From the NCBI RefSeq assembly GCF_001975825.1, contig NZ_MTKN01000013.1, forward strand, positions 49,162-113,161: a DNA stretch of 64,000 nucleotides, read 5' to 3'. A model generated the notes under the pieces. The model saw nothing but the letters and a program-made list of their open reading frames with translations, searched no databases and was not told the origin of the DNA. Within the stretch, counting starts at the first letter, position 1. Each line of letters starts with the position of its first letter. Positions 59,335 to 64,000 of the stretch are shown one piece after another. The position numbers and the translations under genes are program-made. This DNA is from [Flexibacter] sp. ATCC 35208 (GTDB lineage Bacteria > Bacteroidota > Bacteroidia > Chitinophagales > Chitinophagaceae).

Positions 59335-60417
59335 ATGAAAATTAAGCAACTTTATATTCAAAACTATAAATCTCTTGTAGATTTTAAATTAGAAAATCTA
59401 CCTGCTTTTGCCGTATTCGTTGGACCAAATGCCAGTGGTAAGAGTAATATTTTTGAAGCGCTTGAGTTTACAAACTATGTCTGCCGATTTCCATTTGAAG
59501 CTACTTCGTTTTGGGGAGGGATAAAAAACATTTATTCTTATCAGGCACCGCCAGGCAGAAGTTTGAGTTTTTATTACAAGTTTGACAATGATATAAACCT
59601 AAATTTCAGACTGGAAATCACTCCGCAAATGAAGCTTGATGGCTTTGAGGATGTATATAGTATTAGTCAAGATCCGTTATTGGATTTAGGGAAAGAAGAG
59701 AATCCGTTTCTTTTTCTGGATATAAGAGACAAAATCAAACGAGATAATTTCCTGGAAGAAGTAAGACAAAAACACCTCCCATACAATAATGAACTTGAAA
59801 TATTCATTGACAACTTTTCAAGAATTTTTGTTGGTAAAAACTTCCTAAACAGGAGCTTTCAGTTACAATCAAGACTGGACACGAATGCATCAAATCTGTC
59901 GCAAATTCTGGCACAAATCCTTGAGGATAGCGAGAAAAAGAAAGAATTTGTTGAATGGCTACGAATACTAATTCCTGATTTTAGAGACATTGAAATCAGA
60001 AAATCTAATATTGACGGTAGTTCTGAATTCTTCTTGTATGAAAAGACTTCAAACAGACCATTTCCCAGACATTTAATATCTAACGGTACTTTCAATATAT
60101 TGGCGTTAATGGCAGCTATATATCAGACTGACAATCCCCAGTTTTTATGTATTGAGGAACCGGAGAATGGGCTTCATCCGCAAGCCATTGAATTATTGGT
60201 GGATTTTTTAAGAGAAAAAAGCGAAGAAAAGGGACATCATATTTTACTAAATACACACTCCCAAACACTGGTAAGATGTCTGGAACCAAGTGAAATTATA
60301 CTTGTGAATAAAGTAAATGGAGCGACTATTGCCAAACAGCTCACTGAAGAAGATGCTGTGAACATCAAAACTGATGAAGCATGGCTTTCTAACGCTTTTG
60401 GAGGAGGCGTGTTATGA
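59335..60417 (+). CDS. AAA family ATPase (AAA_15/AAA_21, ABC-like)
   Basis: A cytoplasmic ATPase of 360 residues. The N-terminus IKQLYIQNYKSLVDFKLENL is typical of RecF/OLD-like ABC ATPases. The Walker A motif GPNASGKS is at residues 30-37. The C-terminal part has the Walker B region FLCIEEPENGLHPQAI and the switch His in ILLNTHSQTLVRCL. Such ATPases commonly pair with a nuclease or TOPRIM-like gene in phage-defence or conflict systems. Here the stop overlaps the start of exactly such a candidate partner, which is truncated. The ATPase itself looks complete. Its promoter is probably in the 140 bases after tRNA-Gly. Confidence 0.85.
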   Translation: MKIKQLYIQNYKSLVDFKLENLPAFAVFVGPNASGKSNIFEALEFTNYVCRFPFEATSFWGGIKNIYSYQAPPGRSLSFYYKFDNDINLNFRLEITPQMKLDGFEDVYSISQDPLLDLGKEENPFLFLDIRDKIKRDNFLEEVRQKHLPYNNELEIFIDNFSRIFVGKNFLNRSFQLQSRLDTNASNLSQILAQILEDSEKKKEFVEWLRILIPDFRDIEIRKSNIDGSSEFFLYEKTSNRPFPRHLISNGTFNILALMAAIYQTDNPQFLCIEEPENGLHPQAIELLVDFLREKSEEKGHHILLNTHSQTLVRCLEPSEIILVNKVNGATIAKQLTEEDAVNIKTDEAWLSNAFGGGVL

Positions 60418-60518
60418 TCAGTGTAGGCTTTATTGTTGAAGGATTAATTGAATACTTCCCGCTCAAATCTCCTGATACTAATATCCCATTGAAGGAAGCG
60501 TCTTCTGAGATTTATTAA
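60414..60518 (+). pseudogene. Truncated partner of the AAA ATPase (DUF4276/TOPRIM-like start)
   Basis: The frame overlaps the ATPase stop (ATGA) and begins MISVGFIVEGLIEYFPL. This resembles the VGFIVEGxTE start of DUF4276/TOPRIM-like partners of ATPases of this kind. It ends after 34 codons. The following 90 bases read as other short fragments without a continuous frame. The original gene has probably been deleted except for its first 15-20 codons. Confidence 0.5.
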
Positions 60519-60611
60519 GAGAGAAAATGGGAAGACTGGATAACAAGGGATATTTTGTACTACTGGGGGAATTACTAAACTCGGAGGAATTATTAAAATT
60601 ACTGTTTATCA

Positions 60612-61367
60612 ATGCGTCAATTTTTAGCCGGAATATTCTTTTTCGTGACTGCCTGTGGTACCAAACCATCAGTCACTACTTCAACCAATACAAATGATTC
60701 TGCTACAGCACAGATCACATTCTCCGGCGATTCAGGTTATCTGACTATGGGAGAAATATTCCCCTCTGTTCTGCAAAATAAAATAATTGATACAACAAAC
60801 AGCGAAGGCCGCTGGGCAAATATTACCGCCCGGCATACCATGGGAAAATACTACAGATATAAAGATGGTTATATCGCCTGCATTGTGAATGTCAACCCTC
60901 CTTTTGAATCACTTGTTCTATTCCAGACAAATGCTAATGGCAAGGTTGAAAACATCCAACCCTATTATCATGGAAATTATTGCAATTGCTGGAATGGTGA
61001 ATTTGGTTTTGGTAAAATAAAGGATTGCTTTTATGTACGGATTTGTGGTACGGGTTCAGCGTTTACGTCAAGCACATTATATATTTTCAGGGAATTGACT
61101 GAGCAATCAGAAGGACAGGGTATTTATGAATTTATATGGAGAGGTTCAATGACGGAACCATATAGATATAAAAGAATGGAGCTATCATCATTAGATCTGG
61201 ATAATAATAAGATCCATGCTTCATATGTCGAAATGAAAGGTAATGGAAGACACAAAGTATGGGAGAAAAAGACCGGACACTTTGCAATAAATTACACCCT
61301 TACAAACAAAGCATGGATCCCGGATGATAGTATCACCCTCGATTCACATGTAATGAACTACAATTAA
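60612..61367 (+). CDS. Lipoprotein of unknown function
   Basis: A lipoprotein of 251 residues with signal peptide and lipidation Cys15 (FFFVTACGTKP), then a Thr/Ser-rich linker. The mature part has a NGRWANITARHTMG-like start with YRYKDGYIACIVNVN, a YYHGNYCNCWNGEFGFGK segment with two Cys, and a CGTGSAFTSSTLYIF segment. No family is recognised. It is preceded by the wreck of the ATPase partner gene and overlaps, tail to tail, a short minus-strand remnant. Probably outer- or inner-membrane attached. Confidence 0.7.
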   Translation: MRQFLAGIFFFVTACGTKPSVTTSTNTNDSATAQITFSGDSGYLTMGEIFPSVLQNKIIDTTNSEGRWANITARHTMGKYYRYKDGYIACIVNVNPPFESLVLFQTNANGKVENIQPYYHGNYCNCWNGEFGFGKIKDCFYVRICGTGSAFTSSTLYIFRELTEQSEGQGIYEFIWRGSMTEPYRYKRMELSSLDLDNNKIHASYVEMKGNGRHKVWEKKTGHFAINYTLTNKAWIPDDSITLDSHVMNYN

Positions 61368-61510
61368 TTCAGGGACGCCGCTTTCATCCTCAACTCCCAC
61401 AATTCCTCACCCGTCATATAAGCATAATTCAACAACGCCAGCACATACGCCACCTTCGCATTCAGCACATTCTCACTCCTGGTATCTTCCTGCCGGTTCC
61501 TGCCTGGTAT
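61364..61510 (-). pseudogene. 3' remnant of an unknown gene
   Basis: The minus-strand frame ends NVLNAKVAYVLALLNYAYMT, then GEELWELRMKAASLN and a stop at 61364. Upstream of about 61510 the coding sense fades. The wording is helical and might be the tail of a TolC-like or other exporter gene, which would fit the MFS pump beyond. Only about 45 codons remain. The rest of the gap to 61581 shows nothing. Confidence 0.35.
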
Positions 61511-61581
61511 GCTGCACGTATTCTATTAAATAAGTAGAGAGGACACAAAAGGCCCTCTCTCCCTATGATAAATTGCTAATC

Positions 61582-62790
61582 TTAAGCAATCGCCGGTGTC
61601 TTCGCTGCCCGCATTCTCACCACAGCTATCACTGCACATGTCAGGATCGCTGACATCACTACGTATCGCAGCGACATATCTCCCGACGTTGTCATTTTGC
61701 CCGTGGTTGACAATACATAGCTGGAAAACGATGTCACCACATACACCATCCCTCCCATCAAACCACTCGCCAATCCTACATTCTGCGGAAACACCAGCAT
61801 ACTATGCGTGAAGAGATTTGTAAACAAAAAACCTGAGCAAATGTGGATCACAAATGCAAACATCACAAACCACCACAAATCATGCATCACAAACCCTGTT
61901 ACAAACAGCATCACCGTCAATATCAACTGCGTAAACCCTGCTACTATCAGCTTTCTGCTGAAATCAATATTCATCAGCCGCTTGCTCACGATCCCACCTA
62001 TCATCCAGGAAAAACCTAATATCAAAGTACAATATCCAATCACTACTGAATTGAAATGGAAGCTATTTTCTATCACAAAAGGTCCTGCAATATTGAACAC
62101 CATCACCACTGAATAACTCAATCCTAAGATCACGATACCCAGTAAGAACGTACTATTGCTCAACATATGCGCATAGTTATCGCGGATCTTTTTCAACTCC
62201 AGGGGTTTCCTGTGCACCAGCGTCTCTCCACTGAAACTCAATTCCAATACAAACATGATAAACGCGTAGATCGCCAGGAAATAGAAGTTAGACTGCCAGT
62301 TCAGATACTGCTGTAAGAATCCACCTAAAAACGGCGCTACGATAGGCCCTAATGACCACGTTATGGTGAGATAACTCAAATAATGCTTGCGCTCCTCCCC
62401 TTCGTACAAGTCTACAAAAAACGCGCGCTTGCCTACTATCACAAATGCCGTAGCCGTACCCTGCACTACGCGTAGAAAACAAATTAACGCCACACTGTGT
62501 GTAATACCTATTAATAATGAAGACAACACCAGCACTCCCAGTGATATTACTGCGGGTCTGTACCTGCCGAGGCTATCCAGCAGGCTGCCCACAAACATCT
62601 GGGAAATACCATAACTCATGAAAAAACAAGTCAGGGTAAGCTGGATCTTATCTGCTGATACCCCCAGATCCTTTGCCATAGCAGGAAATGAAGGCAAATA
62701 AATGTCTGTAATAAATCCCGATAATGGGATGCAAATGAACGCTAAAATCGTCGCAAATCGCTTTCTGCTTGCCGAGGCACTTTGTAACAT
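61582..62790 (-). CDS. Bcr/CflA-type MFS drug efflux transporter
   Basis: A transporter of 402 residues with 12 predicted membrane helices. Family landmarks are the N-terminal PLSGFITDIYLPSFPAMA, the loop-2 motif GSLLDSLGRYRPAV, and RVVQGTATAFVIVGKRAFFVDLY, the motif C-like region of drug/proton antiporters. It should export hydrophobic compounds by proton antiport across the inner membrane. The AraC regulator upstream, same direction, starts about 75 bases away and may control it. Confidence 0.9.
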   Translation of the reverse strand: MLQSASASRKRFATILAFICIPLSGFITDIYLPSFPAMAKDLGVSADKIQLTLTCFFMSYGISQMFVGSLLDSLGRYRPAVISLGVLVLSSLLIGITHSVALICFLRVVQGTATAFVIVGKRAFFVDLYEGEERKHYLSYLTITWSLGPIVAPFLGGFLQQYLNWQSNFYFLAIYAFIMFVLELSFSGETLVHRKPLELKKIRDNYAHMLSNSTFLLGIVILGLSYSVVMVFNIAGPFVIENSFHFNSVVIGYCTLILGFSWMIGGIVSKRLMNIDFSRKLIVAGFTQLILTVMLFVTGFVMHDLWWFVMFAFVIHICSGFLFTNLFTHSMLVFPQNVGLASGLMGGMVYVVTSFSSYVLSTTGKMTTSGDMSLRYVVMSAILTCAVIAVVRMRAAKTPAIA

Positions 62791-62866
62791 ATCCTTAATT
62801 TGACAACAAAATTATAGCAGCTGAGAGGATCTGCTGTTAAGAGAATCAAAGCAATAATTGCAAAAA

Positions 62867-63796
62867 TCAAATATGGGCGATCCGGGTGGTCTGTCGATAT
62901 TGTAATGGAGTAGTGCCTGTAGATTTCTTGAAGAAGTTATTAAAATGCGCCGGTTCTTCAAACCCAAGACAGTAGCCTACTTCTGAGATATCCCATTGCG
63001 TATTCAGCAATAATGTCTTGGCTTCTTCCATTATCCGGTTCTTTATAATGGATGTGGTCGTATTGCCCGTAATGCTCTTGATTACATAATTCAAATGATT
63101 CACATGGACATTCAAAGCCCCGGCAAAGTCGGCCGCGGAGCGCATTGTCAATGGATTTTCAGGAGAATCCAGTGGAAACTGCTGGTGCAGTAATTCATCG
63201 AAGTTCCTGAGCAGGCGGGAAGAAGCAGAGAGTTCGCCGGATGACAGGCTGCCTGCAGGCTTATCTACCAGCAAGGCATGCATCATCAGGCACAGTAGGT
63301 TGCGGATCGCTTCGTACTTAAAGGCGTATTCGCCATGCGCCATTTCCAGCATCTGCTCAAAGTAAATCTTCATCAATGCCAGTTGCTTATCATCCAGGAA
63401 GATGACTGGCTCCGCCCATGCTTTGAATAATGGAGAGCGCTTGAAGATGTCAAACTGGTAATGTTCGTTGAAGAATTCCTGGTTAAAAAGGCAGTAAAAG
63501 CCATCCTGATCTTCCGAAATACTGGTCCAGGAATAAGGTACGGAAGGACAGGGAATCAATAATGCCGGGCGGTCTACCAGGATAGAATTGCCCCCGTAAT
63601 TGATTTCGCCGACACCGAGGATGAGGGTGATCTTGTAGAAGTCCCTTCTGTTATAAGGGGTCTTGAAATTACAGTGCTTGCGTACGTTGACATTAAAATG
63701 TGATTTCCCTTTTCCTACATCTGTAGTACTGAAGGGAAATTGTATAAATGACCGTTCCCGGTAAAAATCTCCTAATGTCTCCAATTGCTCGCTCAT
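62867..63796 (-). CDS. AraC-family regulator upstream of the MFS gene
   Basis: A transcription factor of 309 residues from the ATG at 63796 (MSEQLETLGDFYRERS). A frame extension to 63865 has no support. The N-terminal cupin-like sensor (about 15-165) is followed by an AraC DNA-binding domain (about 205-305). That domain contains RSAADFAGALNVHVNHLNYV and WDISEVGYCLGFEEPAHFNNF, then FKKSTGTTPLQYRQ. It is transcribed towards the MFS gene with a short gap, so it probably regulates that pump. The inducer is unknown. Confidence 0.9.
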   Translation of the reverse strand: MSEQLETLGDFYRERSFIQFPFSTTDVGKGKSHFNVNVRKHCNFKTPYNRRDFYKITLILGVGEINYGGNSILVDRPALLIPCPSVPYSWTSISEDQDGFYCLFNQEFFNEHYQFDIFKRSPLFKAWAEPVIFLDDKQLALMKIYFEQMLEMAHGEYAFKYEAIRNLLCLMMHALLVDKPAGSLSSGELSASSRLLRNFDELLHQQFPLDSPENPLTMRSAADFAGALNVHVNHLNYVIKSITGNTTTSIIKNRIMEEAKTLLLNTQWDISEVGYCLGFEEPAHFNNFFKKSTGTTPLQYRQTTRIAHI

Positions 63797-63865
63797 GATA
63801 CAAAGGTAAAAAAAAGAGACTGTATTGAAATGCCCCCAAAAAGTTAGACATTTTTGGGGGCACAT

Positions 63866-64000
63866 CAGATCGCTACAGTTTCTTCCTGTATCGTTAATAT
63901 CCTGTACGGCAAATCATTATAGCTACTTCCAGTATCGTTAACTTCCTGATTGCGCCAGCGACACGGCAAATCATTACAATCACTTCCGATATCGTTAACT
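63866..64000. repeat. Imperfect tandem repeats at the right edge
   Basis: Segments with acggcaaatcatta, then cttcc and a gtatcgtta-like end recur about three times with a spacing of 40-60 bases and continue to the window edge. On the minus strand the units contain atgatttgccg, so they could be operator-like or leftovers of a 3' end duplication. The function is unknown and the full extent is outside the window. Confidence 0.5.

Overview
The window looks like chromosomal DNA of a Bacteroidota bacterium, most likely a Chitinophaga-like member of the Chitinophagaceae. The grounds are a SusC/SusD pair under an ECF sigma/FecR switch, a type IX secretion C-terminal domain, lipoproteins with short Cys signal peptides, TAnnTTTG-type promoters and almost no Shine-Dalgarno sites. 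No database search was possible, so family names rest on recognised motifs.

Layout. 0-3 kb: the left edge cuts a polyketide synthase gene preceded by a type II thioesterase, then a small membrane protein, a DUF697 protein and an SPFH protein. 3-10 kb: a LuxR-type response regulator, a decayed GH9 cellulase, a secreted SGNH/Ig-like T9SS protein, and penicillin-binding protein 2, whose 3' junction is triplicated. 9.9-26 kb: one leftward locus with an ECF sigma factor, FecR, SusC with STN domain, SusD, an Mx1-like lipoprotein without its metal site, an intact zinc metalloprotease, a paralogue that has lost all zinc ligands, a thioredoxin-fold protein and an S9 peptidase. This looks like a peptide-scavenging counterpart of a polysaccharide utilisation locus. 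26-31 kb: a small island next to hxlA-hxlB (ribulose monophosphate formaldehyde fixation) with a divergent AraC regulator.

31.7-41 kb: a leftward metal-acquisition operon with three MbnP-like proteins, two MbnH-like dihaem proteins, an outer-membrane protein with a CxxCxC motif, a TonB receptor and a PepSY membrane protein, preceded by a small Cys-rich protein. 41-46 kb: an ABC permease pair with the second gene truncated, then two tRNA-His genes bracketing a lipoprotein pair. 46-55 kb: mostly housekeeping genes (outer-membrane barrel, pcm, phosphoglucomutase, phosphoribosyltransferase, Fe-S oxidoreductase pair, conserved small proteins). 55-61.4 kb: an AT-rich accessory stretch with an integrase remnant, a HEPN gene pair, an unrecognised two-gene operon, tRNA-Gly, and an AAA ATPase whose partner is truncated. 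61.5-64 kb: a Bcr/CflA-type MFS pump and an AraC regulator.

The most unusual signal is a two-gene lipoprotein cassette present twice (26.6-28.1 and 43.9-45.35 kb). The two copies share a nearly identical promoter, leader and signal peptide at DNA level but have diverged bodies. Each copy is bracketed by a direct repeat of a neighbouring gene's 3' end plus terminator: hxlA in one case and tRNA-His in the other. Together with tandemly copied 3' ends of PBP2 and hxlB, this suggests a recombination process acting at gene 3' ends.
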